Below, in pieces: positions 8,763 to 16,942 of a stretch of DNA of 64,000 nucleotides. The DNA is taken from NCBI RefSeq assembly GCF_000155595.1, contig NZ_DS989904.1, positions 4,083,887 through 4,147,886 on the forward strand, written 5' to 3'. The first letter of the stretch is position 1. The number at the start of each line of letters is the position of its first letter. Below the pieces are notes generated by a model. That model was not told where the DNA came from, did not search any database, and saw only the letters and a list, made by a program, of their open reading frames with translations. Source of the DNA: Synechococcus sp. PCC 7335. Its GTDB lineage: Bacteria > Cyanobacteriota > Cyanobacteriia > Phormidesmidales > Phormidesmidaceae. The position numbers and the translations under genes were made by a program.

Positions 8763-10673
8763 ATGAGAGTTCTATTAGTAGATGATGACAATGCACTGGC
8801 CTCGCTGCTCACTTCTCAGCTAGCAGCGCACAACTATATTGTTGATCACGTTGCGGATGGGGAAACGGGATGGGCCTATGCCTCTACTTTTGACTATGAT
8901 CTAGTTGTTTTAGATTGGATGTTGCCTCAGTTGAGCGGGGTTCATTTATGTCAGCGCCTACGTAGGCAAGGCTGTGGCGTGCCAATTCTTCTATTAACCG
9001 TAAAGAATGAGCAAAGAAATAAAATAGAAGGCTTAGAGGCAGGTGCAGACGATTACGTCGTTAAACCGTTTGATATGGACGAGCTACTTGCGAGAATTCG
9101 AGTACTGCTAAGACGAACGCCTCACGAAACGGAACCAGTTTTAATCTGGGGCAATTTACAGCTCGATCCTATTAGCACTCAGGTGCATTATTCTGGGCAG
9201 CTGGTCACACTGACGGCCAAAGAGTATTCTCTTTTAGAACTTTTTTTACGCTCTCCCCATCAGGTATACAGTGCAACGGTTTTGCTAGGTAAGCTGTGGT
9301 CCTCTCAAGAATTTCCTAGTGAAGCAACAGTGCGATCGCATCTTCGGCGACTACGGCAAAAGCTCAGTCAAGCAGGAGCTGCGCCCGATTTAATCGAAAC
9401 AGTCCATGGGCTAGGCTATCGGCTCAAATCATTGGTGATTGATGCAGCGCCCACAGCGGCCAATACCGATGTTCCTGATCAGCGCGCAGCACGCTACCTA
9501 GAGGGCCTGACTCAGGCCTGGAAAGCCCATAAGGGAGAAAGTTTGGCTCGCTGGCAAACACTCCTAGAGATTTCTCAGACGCTACAGATGAAAGAACTTA
9601 GCGAGCAGCAGCGAACTCAGGCAATGCAGATTGCTCACAGCCTAGCAGGCACATTGGGTACTTTTGGCTTGATGGAAGGATATCGACTCTCTCTACAGGT
9701 AGAGCAACTATTGCTACGCTCAGGCGATCGCTCTAGAGTGAGTTTTTCAACTGCTGAAGCTGCTCAGTTTCATACGATTGTGACTACGCTTGGACATACG
9801 CTAGACGAAGCGCCTCGGCTAGTTTGTCCTGTCGACAATCCACCAAATGCGCCTAAGGCAATGATGATAGATGTCAACGGCATGTCTTATGTTCAGCAGC
9901 TGATGGCGATGGGTATTGCTCAGGGAATAGAGATGAGCGTAATTGCATCTGTAGAAGCAGCGTCACACTCACTGTGGCTTGATCGGCCGCTGAAAACAGC
10001 ATCAGAATTTCTTACGTCACTGCCTGATATGGTTCTGGTAAATCTGGTAGCAGGGGAAACGAACCCAGTGCTAGATGAGCCAATTTTACAGAAGCTGTTG
10101 TACTTTATCCAACAGGTTTCAGAACGTTGGCCGCAGATCAAGATAACAGTAATTACGCCTCAGGCCGACTTTGGCAATCGGTTAGACTTGGTCCGTCGCG
10201 GCGGTGTGCTGATATTAGAGTATCCTGTTGTCCCTGCAAAGGTTCTAGAGATAATGTGCCGAATGCTGGAACTAAACGCTCGCCCGAGTAAGATCATGAT
10301 TGTAGATGACGATGCTCACTATCTTAAGCAGGTAGTTCAACTGCTGCATCCATGGAACTTTGAAATCACGCCTTTAACCAACCCACAGCGGTTTTGGACA
10401 CTATTCAATCAGGTGCTGCCTGATTTAGTCGTGTTCGATGTTGAGATGCCCCAAATTAATGGATTTGAGCTTGCTAGAGTGTTGCGTAGCCATACTAAGT
10501 GGCAGCATCTACCGATTGTGTTTCTAAGTGTGCATGGCGATGCTGCCAAACAAGAACAGGCCTTTGCCATAGGCGCAGACGACTACATTACTAAACCTGT
10601 TCATGGAAAGGCCTTCGCTACTAGACTGTTAAACCGCCTTAACCAAACAGCCGATATTCGTCGCCCAGCTTAA
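8763..10673 (+). CDS. Multi-domain response regulator REC-wHTH-HPt-pseudoREC-REC
   Basis: A 636-residue protein. Residues 1-120 form a receiver with D51 in VVLDWMLPQLSG and K in VVKPFDM. Residues about 128-225 are an OmpR-type winged helix (LTAKEYSLLELFLRSP, EATVRSHLRRLRQKL, ETVHGLGYRLKS). Residues about 245-350 contain an HPt domain, with H292 in AHSLAGTLGTFG. Residues about 365-500 look like a receiver that has lost its Asp (PDMVLVNLV). Residues 515-630 form a second intact receiver with D559 in VVFDVEMPQINGF. The protein thus combines DNA binding, phosphotransfer and two receivers. Its target genes are unknown; the neighbours are the kinase pair upstream and pcyA/cpc downstream. There is a 295-bp spacer upstream, so it probably has its own promoter. 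Confidence 0.9.
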   Translation: MRVLLVDDDNALASLLTSQLAAHNYIVDHVADGETGWAYASTFDYDLVVLDWMLPQLSGVHLCQRLRRQGCGVPILLLTVKNEQRNKIEGLEAGADDYVVKPFDMDELLARIRVLLRRTPHETEPVLIWGNLQLDPISTQVHYSGQLVTLTAKEYSLLELFLRSPHQVYSATVLLGKLWSSQEFPSEATVRSHLRRLRQKLSQAGAAPDLIETVHGLGYRLKSLVIDAAPTAANTDVPDQRAARYLEGLTQAWKAHKGESLARWQTLLEISQTLQMKELSEQQRTQAMQIAHSLAGTLGTFGLMEGYRLSLQVEQLLLRSGDRSRVSFSTAEAAQFHTIVTTLGHTLDEAPRLVCPVDNPPNAPKAMMIDVNGMSYVQQLMAMGIAQGIEMSVIASVEAASHSLWLDRPLKTASEFLTSLPDMVLVNLVAGETNPVLDEPILQKLLYFIQQVSERWPQIKITVITPQADFGNRLDLVRRGGVLILEYPVVPAKVLEIMCRMLELNARPSKIMIVDDDAHYLKQVVQLLHPWNFEITPLTNPQRFWTLFNQVLPDLVVFDVEMPQINGFELARVLRSHTKWQHLPIVFLSVHGDAAKQEQAFAIGADDYITKPVHGKAFATRLLNRLNQTADIRRPA

Positions 10674-10720
10674 TCCTTACGTCTAACTGGGTTTGCACAA
10701 GGTCTGCACAGCAGGTATAG

Positions 10721-10746
10721 CAAAGTAAGCATGCATGCTTACTTTG
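10721..10746. repeat. 26-bp perfect palindrome without loop
   Basis: The half CAAAGTAAGCATG is followed directly by its exact reverse complement CATGCTTACTTTG. It lies 48 bp after the large response regulator gene and 173 bp before pcyA. Its right half runs into a dispersed repeat that is also found near 62305. It could be a regulator site, a hairpin, or the edge of a small repeat element. Confidence 0.85.
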
Positions 10747-10797
10747 TCTTGATATGCATTCCCTAGTGCCGGACAACGACGCGGGGTCTCACCGCTG
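10738..10797. repeat. Dispersed intergenic repeat, copy 1
   Basis: This stretch runs from CTTACTTTGTCTTG to GGGTCTCACCGCTG and shares both blocks with 62305-62362. The inner part (GCATTCCCTAGTGCC, then ACGAC) resembles the second unit at 62361-62410. The copies are diverged and lie in spacers only. The family is probably iterated elsewhere in the genome. Confidence 0.6.
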
Positions 10798-10918
10798 CTA
10801 GCTATGTTGCTTGTTGTTTCATTGGGTTTTTGGCTAGTGAGAGTGTTCTAAGCAACTCGACAGATGCCGTATAGGCCAAGGTAAGAAGCAGGAAAATCGC
10901 CAAGGATCTTGAAAAGTC

Positions 10919-11671
10919 ATGGTTCAGCTCACGCATAAGCCTATTTTGAAACAGCACCCTGCAATTTCTCAACTAGCTACGACGATCAAAAATATTTGGC
11001 ACAAGCAATTGATGGTGTTTCCCTACGAGGTACCAACCGAATTGGGCTATGTCGAAGGTAGCTTAGAAGGGGAACAGCTAGTTATCCAAAACCTTTGCTA
11101 TCAGACTCTACAGTTTCGCAAGCTTCACTTAGAACTCGCTAAGGTCGGCAGCAATCTTGATATCTTGCATTGCGTCATGTTTCCCCATCTCTGCTTTGAT
11201 TTGCCCATTTTCGGGGTAGATATTGTGGTTGCCAGAGGCCACATTACTGCTGCTATTGTGGATTTGTCGCCGGTTTCGCCAGATGGCACCCTCCCTGTTA
11301 GCTACCGGCAAGCGCTGGAAGAAATCCCTGTCCCTCAATTCTCCAGTCCCAGAGCGCTACCAGAATGGGGAAGCATCTTCTCAAATCACTGCTTGTTTGT
11401 GCGTATAGAGACTCCTCAAGAAGCAATGAGCTTCTTGAATCAGGTGACACAGTACTTAGTGATACACTGCCGACTCGCCTGCGAATCTACTAAAGTTGAA
11501 GATACAGCGCGAGCCTCCATATGGGCAGGACAAAAGCACTACTGCCAACAGCAACAGAAAAATGATAAGACCCGCCGAATTCTAGAGCGAGCTTTTGATA
11601 AGAAGTGGGCTCAGCGCTATTTGGAGACTATGCTATTCGATTGCGCTAGTCCAGACACCTTTTCTCCTTAA
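10919..11671 (+). CDS. pcyA: Phycocyanobilin:ferredoxin oxidoreductase
   Basis: A 250-residue ferredoxin-dependent bilin reductase that makes phycocyanobilin from biliverdin IXalpha in a four-electron reduction. The core motif LHCVMFP is followed 17 residues later by the conserved Asp in PIFGVDIV. Here these are H84 and D101, matching His88 and Asp105 of the Synechocystis enzyme with an offset of four; E72 matches Glu76. The length equals that of the family. It lies upstream of the phycocyanin operon on the same strand, 655 bp before cpcB, so chromophore and apoprotein genes are clustered. A direct link in one transcript is unproven. The enzyme is cytoplasmic. Confidence 0.96.
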   Translation: MVQLTHKPILKQHPAISQLATTIKNIWHKQLMVFPYEVPTELGYVEGSLEGEQLVIQNLCYQTLQFRKLHLELAKVGSNLDILHCVMFPHLCFDLPIFGVDIVVARGHITAAIVDLSPVSPDGTLPVSYRQALEEIPVPQFSSPRALPEWGSIFSNHCLFVRIETPQEAMSFLNQVTQYLVIHCRLACESTKVEDTARASIWAGQKHYCQQQQKNDKTRRILERAFDKKWAQRYLETMLFDCASPDTFSP

Positions 11672-12326
11672 TCTGAAAGCTAACCACCTCATGGCAAAAC
11701 TACAGGTGGCGATTGTGTGCCAGTGACTTCGAAATTGCTGCGCTTGTGGTCGTGAATTTTGAAGATGAGACATCCTGACAGATGTAACCAATTGTAACTT
11801 TAATGAGAACAATCGTAATGTTTAGAAAGACCTGAAAAGCTTTTTGTAGAAGAGGTTTAGAGCTTTGTAACCGGATAGATACAAACTTATGCACAATATC
11901 TGCACAAGCAAATTGATTAAATCAAAGCATTGGTTCGAGCTACCTAAGTCTGTCGGTAAACCCGTCTGGAAATATTCTTTTTGGTCTTTTTTGTTTTTGC
12001 GATGTGTGTAATTTCTGTAGCGGATTGATTACTACTTTGGGGGCCAAGTCCTTCACAGAAGGTTTTATTCATAAACATTCTGTTAGGGATAGTCTCTAAG
12101 CGGTAAGCTATCTGCTCTTAGCTGTTTGGGAAAACATTTATTCACAACGCAACAGCATCTGTAGAGAGGACTGTGAAAAGAGATTGTGGTCGAGCTATGT
12201 CGATTGAGCAAGCAGTCAAGGAAAGCTTAGGTTTTCCTGGTTTATCTAATGTTTGCTTCAACGAGGTCTAACTGTCAGATATCTGTTAGATATCTGTGTT
12301 TTTGAGAAGTAGGAGAGCAATTCCAC
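11672..12326 (+). promoter_or_regulatory. Promoter and long leader of the cpc operon
   Basis: A 655-bp spacer before cpcB. It is AT-rich in parts (TTGTAACTTTAATGAGAAC near 11793). A 24-codon frame at 12197-12271 (MSIEQAVKESLGF...) lies in the leader but lacks a ribosome site. A tandem 11-bp direct repeat, AGATATCTGTT / AGATATCTGTG, covers 12277-12298. The cpcB ribosome site is AGGAGA at about 12309-12314. I cannot place the promoter with confidence. A strong promoter and a long untranslated leader are usual for cpc operons. Confidence 0.5.
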
Positions 12327-12845
12327 ATGTACGATGTTTTTACGAAAGTGATTTCCCAGGCTGATGCGCGAGGCGAATACATTGGCGAGGACAAACTTGA
12401 TGCTCTAAACAAGCTGGTGTCAGAGGGCAACAAACGGATTGACACTGTCAACCGCATCACTAGCAACTCCTCTGAGATTGTGTCGAGTGCAGCCCGTTCA
12501 CTGTTTGCCGAACAGCCGCAGCTAATCGCCCCAGGTGGCAATGCCTATACCTCTCGCCGCATGGCTGCTTGTCTGCGAGATATGGAAATTATTTTGCGCT
12601 ATGTCACCTACGCCATGTTTACCGGAGACGGTAGTGTCTTGGACGACCGTTGCTTGAACGGTCTGCGTGAAACCTATACCGCGCTGGGCGTCCCGGGCGG
12701 CTCTGTGGCTGCTGGGGTCGACAAAATGAAGGATACGGCGATCGCAATTGCCAATAATCGTGAGGGCATCACTCAAGGCGACTGTAGCTCTTTGATGGCC
12801 GAACTAGGTGGCTATTTCGATAAAGCTGCCGCCGCTGTCGGATAA
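12327..12845 (+). CDS. cpcB: C-phycocyanin beta subunit
   Basis: The 172-residue length is exactly that of CpcB. Cys82 in [11 protein letters not shown] and Cys153 in ITQGDCSS are the two phycocyanobilin attachment sites. Asn72 in [10 protein letters not shown] is the site of gamma-N-methylation. The block [17 protein letters not shown] is nearly invariant in the family. It forms alpha-beta monomers with CpcA, which build the hexamers of phycobilisome rods. It is the first gene of the cpcB-A-C-C-D operon, with 71 bp before cpcA. Phycoerythrocyanin beta is a close relative, but the order and partner favour phycocyanin. Confidence 0.97.
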   Translation: MYDVFTKVISQADARGEYIGEDKLDALNKLVSEGNKRIDTVNRITSNSSEIVSSAARSLFAEQPQLIAPGGNAYTSRRMAACLRDMEIILRYVTYAMFTGDGSVLDDRCLNGLRETYTALGVPGGSVAAGVDKMKDTAIAIANNREGITQGDCSSLMAELGGYFDKAAAAVG

Positions 12846-12916
12846 AATTTCCCGTCTCCGCTAATTACTCGTCTAAATCGTCCATTTTCATACATTTTTC
12901 CAAGAGAGATTCCAAC

Positions 12917-13405
12917 ATGAAAACTCCCATGACTGAAGCGGTCGCAGCCGCTGATTCTCAAGGCCGTTTCCTCAGCAGCTCAGAACTACAGGTCGCCTTT
13001 GGCCGTTTTCGTCAGGCTCAGGCCGGACTATCTGCCGCTCAATCGTTGACTAAAAACGCTGATAGCTTGGTTAATGGCGCAGCTCAAGCCGTTTATCAAA
13101 AGTTTCCATACACCACCCAGATGCAGGGCAGCAACTTTGCTTCTTCATCTACTGGAAAAGAGAAGTGCTCAAGAGATATTGGTTACTACCTGCGGATGGT
13201 GACGTACTGTCTGATTGCAGGCGGTACTGGCCCAATGGATGAGTATCTTATCTCTGGCATTCAAGAGATCAACACAACGTTTGATCTTTCTCCTAGCTGG
13301 TATGTGGAGGCGCTTAAGCACATTAAGGCTAACCACGGTCTTAGTGGTGATGAAGCAGCTGAAGCAAACTCCTACTTTGACTATGCTATCAATTCGCTAA
13401 GCTAA
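12917..13405 (+). CDS. cpcA: C-phycocyanin alpha subunit
   Basis: The 162-residue length is exactly that of CpcA. It starts [20 protein letters not shown], as in the family. Cys84 in [15 protein letters not shown] binds one phycocyanobilin, and a second block is [17 protein letters not shown]. It partners CpcB. The ribosome site AGAGAG lies just before the ATG. No cpcE/cpcF lyase genes, which usually serve Cys84, are present downstream; they must be elsewhere. The spacer after it carries strong RNA structure that could separate cpcBA from linker expression. Confidence 0.97.
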   Translation: MKTPMTEAVAAADSQGRFLSSSELQVAFGRFRQAQAGLSAAQSLTKNADSLVNGAAQAVYQKFPYTTQMQGSNFASSSTGKEKCSRDIGYYLRMVTYCLIAGGTGPMDEYLISGIQEINTTFDLSPSWYVEALKHIKANHGLSGDEAAEANSYFDYAINSLS

Positions 13406-13448
13406 CAGCTCACTGCAACAATTTGCTGAGCTGATACCTTCCTGAATG

Positions 13449-13562
13449 AATCAGCATAGCTGATTGCTAAGCCCTCGTCTCAGGGTTTCTCTCGAAAGAA
13501 CCTAACGCTAGGAAACCTGAAAACAAAGGTCTTCAGTAGGAAAATGAGCACGAGGGCTTAGC
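13449..13562 (+). promoter_or_regulatory. Structured RNA element between cpcA and cpcC
   Basis: There are two neighbouring structures. A 7-bp hairpin AATCAGC-ATA-GCTGATT covers 13449-13465. Immediately after it, the 13-bp arm GCTAAGCCCTCGT (13466-13478) pairs perfectly with ACGAGGGCTTAGC (13550-13562). Inside, CAGGGTTTC (13481-13489) can pair with GGAAACCTG (13511-13519) apart from one mismatch. There is no T-run, so it is not a standard terminator. It may be a processing, stability or attenuation element that keeps cpcBA mRNA above linker mRNA; that role is inferred. Confidence 0.65.
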
Positions 13563-13661
13563 AAAACAATCAAATGCGAGTCCTTATCCTCCACGAAAGA
13601 CTAGGGATATCAGCATTTTCAGGCATGTTCTAGGCCAAGACGACAAGGAGATGTGATCAAC

Positions 13662-14480
13662 ATGACGAGCGAAACTTCTGCAAGATTATTAGGATTCGAG
13701 CCCTTTGTACAATTCACCCCGGTAGAGCTGCGCCACAATGCTTCTGAATCCGACATTCAAGGGATAATTTGGGCGACTTATCGACAGGTGTTAGGCAACG
13801 ACCATGTGATGAGCGCAGAACGATTGATCAGTAGCGAGTCTTTGCTTAGACAAGGTCATATCAGAGTCTGTGATTTCGTTCGGACGCTGGCGCTATCTGA
13901 ACTTTACAAGGAAAAATTCTTTTATAGCACGCCTAATGTACGTTTCATTGAGCTGAACTTCAAGCATCTATTAGGCCGTGCACCTTACGATGAATCAGAG
14001 ATCACTGAGCATGTCAATCTCTATATCCAACAGGGCTATGAAGCAGAAATCAATAGCTATATAGATTCGGCTGAATACCAAGATAATTTTGGTGAACAGA
14101 TCGTGCCTTACTACCGAGGCTTTGCAACCCAAAGAGGACAAAAAACGGTCGGATTTGGCCGGATCTTTCAGCTCTATCGGGGAGTAGCTAGTAGCGATCG
14201 CGCCCGTGTCAACCACAAAAAAGGCACTCTAACCACAGAATTAGCTCGCAACTCAGCTAGCCCAGTTCGAGCGGCTAACACGAGTAAAGAACTACAAGGG
14301 GTGACTGGAGGTAATCGTGAGCAGCTATATCGCATTCGAGTGTCACAATCGGCCAGCCAGCGACGACCTCAGGTCCGCTTAGGTATGCAGGAATACGTTG
14401 TCTCCTATGAGCTGCTTTCCTCGACGCTGCAGCGACTCAACCAAAGAGGGTGTCGAATTATGGATGTTTCACCAGCATAG
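13662..14480 (+). CDS. cpcC: Phycobilisome rod linker (CpcC type), first copy
   Basis: About 272 residues. The N-terminal PBS linker domain (about 15-155) has [32 protein letters not shown] and [19 protein letters not shown]. The C-terminal CpcD-like domain (about 215-270) has [11 protein letters not shown] and [20 protein letters not shown]. It joins phycocyanin hexamers within rods. The frame is open to a GTG at 13653, but that lies only 2 nt from the AAGGAG (13645-13650). The ATG at 13662 is 11 nt away and gives a family-like N-terminus, so I chose it. A related linker follows after 88 bp; the two probably occupy different rod positions. Confidence 0.93.
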   Translation: MTSETSARLLGFEPFVQFTPVELRHNASESDIQGIIWATYRQVLGNDHVMSAERLISSESLLRQGHIRVCDFVRTLALSELYKEKFFYSTPNVRFIELNFKHLLGRAPYDESEITEHVNLYIQQGYEAEINSYIDSAEYQDNFGEQIVPYYRGFATQRGQKTVGFGRIFQLYRGVASSDRARVNHKKGTLTTELARNSASPVRAANTSKELQGVTGGNREQLYRIRVSQSASQRRPQVRLGMQEYVVSYELLSSTLQRLNQRGCRIMDVSPA

Positions 14481-14568
14481 CCTGCTGTAAGTGCCCTCCC
14501 AAAGTAGCCTCTCGATCACGATTGCCCCGTTAAAAATTTCAATATCACATTACTAGGAGAAACGATCA

Positions 14569-15444
14569 GTGTCCATTACAGCCGCCGCTAACAGGCTAGG
14601 AACCGTCCCCTTTACCGACCAACAGCCCGTAGAAATGCGGCCAAAGGCTTCTTCAGACGATGCCCAAGCTGTTATCTATGCCGCTTATCGGCAAGTCTTA
14701 GGGAATGACTATTTAATGCGATCAGAGCGTTTATCTGCATTAGAGTCTCTAGTCACCAATGGGACACTGAGCGTTAGAGATTTTGTTCGAGCGATCGCTA
14801 AGTCCGAGCTGTATAAAACAAAGTTTTTGTACCCTAATTTTCAAACCCGCGTGATTGAGCTTAATCTCAAGCATCTTCTAGGTCGTGCGCCCTACGACGA
14901 ATCCGAAGTGATTGAACATCTCGATCGCTATCAGAATGAAGGATTTGAGGCTGATATTGACTCCTATATTGACTCAGAGGAGTACGAAACCAACTTTGGC
15001 GATAGCATTGTGCCTTACTGTCGCGGCTTTAGCACTCAGAATGGCCAGAAGATAGCGGGTTTTACGCGCATGTTCAGCCTATATCGGGGCTATGCCAATA
15101 GCGATCGCGCCCAAATCGCTGGTGCACCCTCCCGCTTAGCTCAAGAGCTGGCTCAAAATAGCATTTCAGCCGTGGTTCCTCCCTCGTCTAGCAGTGATAA
15201 CAATGGTTGGGCCTATCGCCGTGCCAAAAACTCTACCAACAATAATCGGGCCTTTGCCAGACCTGGTTCTACCACAGGTCGCGACAGCTTGTATCGGATC
15301 GAGGTAGCAGGACGACGGCGTCCAGGCTATCCCAGCATTCGACGCAGCAACCGAGTGCTGATTGTTTCTTACGAGGCACTTAATGAGACCCTCAAGAGAA
15401 TAAGCCAAAGTGGTGGTCGTATTGCCAATATCACTAAAGCGTGA
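14569..15444 (+). CDS. cpcC: Phycobilisome rod linker (CpcC type), second copy
   Basis: A 291-residue paralogue of the preceding linker with the same order: a PBS linker domain (about 15-160, [51 protein letters not shown]), a Ser/Asn-rich connector (about 185-225), and a CpcD-like domain ([31 protein letters not shown]). The start codon is GTG at 14569, with AGGAGA 8 nt upstream. The connector is longer than in the first copy. Two rod linkers usually mean rods of three phycocyanin hexamers with ordered linkers; which copy is proximal cannot be read here. Confidence 0.93.
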   Translation: MSITAAANRLGTVPFTDQQPVEMRPKASSDDAQAVIYAAYRQVLGNDYLMRSERLSALESLVTNGTLSVRDFVRAIAKSELYKTKFLYPNFQTRVIELNLKHLLGRAPYDESEVIEHLDRYQNEGFEADIDSYIDSEEYETNFGDSIVPYCRGFSTQNGQKIAGFTRMFSLYRGYANSDRAQIAGAPSRLAQELAQNSISAVVPPSSSSDNNGWAYRRAKNSTNNNRAFARPGSTTGRDSLYRIEVAGRRRPGYPSIRRSNRVLIVSYEALNETLKRISQSGGRIANITKA

Positions 15445-15514
15445 GCGTTCAAAAGCTTTTCTCATATAGCAGTTTCTCAATCTATCCTCTTTATTCCATT
15501 ACTAGGCACTTATC

Positions 15515-15826
15515 ATGTTAGGACAGAGCGCTACCAGTACCGCCTCTAGCGTAGATAATCGAATTTTCGTTTATGAAGTGACGGGCCTAAGCCAAAACGA
15601 GCTGACTGCTCGCCAACGCTCACCCATACGCAGCAGTCAAAACCAATTTGTTCAGGTACCTTTCCATCGTATGAATCAGGAAATGCGACGGATTACGATG
15701 CTAGGCGGAGAGATTGTTAGGATTTTGCCGCTAGGGGACAGTACAAAGGCTAGTCCTACTCCCTCAGAGTCTGAGAGTCCAAATGAAACCCGTAGTGATG
15801 AAGCTACGAAGAGTTCTGCCAATTAG
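15515..15826 (+). CDS. cpcD: Small rod-capping linker CpcD
   Basis: A 103-residue protein whose first 75 residues are a CpcD domain (RIFVYEVTGLSQNE, FVQVPFHRMNQEMRRITMLG, GEIVRILPLG). CpcD caps the distal end of phycocyanin rods and limits their length. It is longer than the usual ~80 residues because of a low-complexity acidic and Ser/Pro-rich tail from about residue 76 on (SPTPSESESPNETRSDEATK). The function of the tail is unknown. It is the last gene before a strong terminator, so it closes the cpcB-A-C-C-D transcript. Confidence 0.92.
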   Translation: MLGQSATSTASSVDNRIFVYEVTGLSQNELTARQRSPIRSSQNQFVQVPFHRMNQEMRRITMLGGEIVRILPLGDSTKASPTPSESESPNETRSDEATKSSAN

Positions 15827-15895
15827 TGAGCGTTTAGGATTCTCTCCTACTATATACCCACCATAGATAATACCCATCATAGATAATGAGCTAAT

Positions 15896-15940
15896 AAAAA
15901 ATCTATGTCTGCTATAGGCTATAGCAGACATAGATTTTTT
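15896..15940 (+). terminator. Bidirectional-type terminator after cpcD
   Basis: A 21-bp perfect stem: A6 then TCTATGTCTGCTATA, loop GGC, then TATAGCAGACATAGA followed by T6. It lies 70 bp after the cpcD stop. It ends the cpc operon and separates it from cpcL. Confidence 0.9.
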
Positions 15941-16106
15941 AAATGAGCAGATTCTCTTGAAGAGAGAAACGGATTTCCTCATGGTAATTGTTTCTTTTTC
16001 TTAAACTTCCGTAGTCTCTGGTCACGAAACTTTTATCCTTATGAATTAAGATAGATAAGTATAAGTACTTATCTGTTGAAAGAGAGTGTTTATAAGGAGA
16101 ATGTCT

Positions 16107-16850
16107 GTGTCTTTGCCGTTGCTAAGCTATCCTGTTTCTAGTCAGAATCAGAGAGTGCCAGGGTTTGAAGTGCCTGGTGATGAACAACCTTATCAGTATT
16201 CAACTGATCGGCTGCTCTCAGGTCAGGAACTAGACAACCTAATTTTGGCTGCCTACCGTCGTATCTTCAACGAACAGCAGGTATTAGCCAGTACCCGAGA
16301 GCGTTCTCTTGAATCTCAGCTTGCGGGTAAACAAATTACGGTTAGAGATTTTATCAAGGGATTATTACTCTCTGATACATTCCGTCGCCGGAATTACGAG
16401 TGCAACAATAACTATCGCTTTGTGCAAATGTGCATTCAGCGGGTGCTAGGTCGCGATGTGTACGACAATCGCGAAAAGTTAGCTTGGTCTACGGTGCTGG
16501 CAACAAAGGGATTAGAAGGCTTTGTTACAGAACTATTAGAAAGCGATGAATACTTAGATAACTTCGGGCTAGACACCGTACCTTATCAACGACGGCGTAT
16601 ACTCGCTCAGCATACAACTGGTGAGCTTCCTTTCGAGCGGATGCCCCGCTATGGCCAAGATTATCTAGCTCAACTAGAGGCGTTGGGCAATGACTTCTCA
16701 AGCGATCGCCAGGTTGTAGAAGCACCCTATCTGCGTCCATCGGCAACTGTTCTACAGATTGCCGGCTGGTTGACAAAAGCAGGTGGGGTGGCGCTAGCAG
16801 CTCTCGTGCTGGCGGTTGTACTTTCTTGGTTTGGCTGGATCAGTCTCTAA
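16107..16850 (+). CDS. cpcL: CpcL-type (CpcG2) membrane-anchored rod linker
   Basis: A 247-residue linker. The N-terminus MSLPLLSYPVSSQNQRVPGF and the PBS linker domain (about 15-180, with LAAYRRIFNEQQVL, NNNYRFVQMCIQRVLGRDVY and FGLDTVPYQRRRIL) mark a CpcG family rod-core linker. The last ~25 residues are a strong membrane segment (VALAALVLAVVLSWFGW), the hallmark of CpcL (CpcG2), which ties rod-only phycobilisomes to the thylakoid and photosystem I. The frame is open to 16086, but AAGGAGA at 16094-16100 fits the GTG at 16107, whose product starts as the family does. It has its own transcription unit after the cpc terminator. Confidence 0.92.
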   Translation: MSLPLLSYPVSSQNQRVPGFEVPGDEQPYQYSTDRLLSGQELDNLILAAYRRIFNEQQVLASTRERSLESQLAGKQITVRDFIKGLLLSDTFRRRNYECNNNYRFVQMCIQRVLGRDVYDNREKLAWSTVLATKGLEGFVTELLESDEYLDNFGLDTVPYQRRRILAQHTTGELPFERMPRYGQDYLAQLEALGNDFSSDRQVVEAPYLRPSATVLQIAGWLTKAGGVALAALVLAVVLSWFGWISL

Positions 16851-16877
16851 GTTCGATCCTTTGTTTTAGGAGTTTTA

Positions 16878-16905
16878 GGAAAAGTATATTTCGCTATACT
16901 TTTCC
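16878..16905 (+). terminator. Terminator between convergent cpcL and alaS
   Basis: An 11-bp perfect stem, GGAAAAGTATA - loop TTTCGC - TATACTTTTCC, followed by TTT. It lies 28 bp after cpcL and 38 bp from the alaS stop on the other strand, so it may serve both. It is AT-rich with a short T-tract. Confidence 0.7.
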
Positions 16906-16942
16906 TTTCGCAGCTCAACGTAACAACCTCAAGCAAGTGTTT

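Noticed and set aside
16086..16106. Upstream GTG start for the CpcL linker
   Set aside because: This start lies before the ribosome site AAGGAGA and would add residues not seen in the family.
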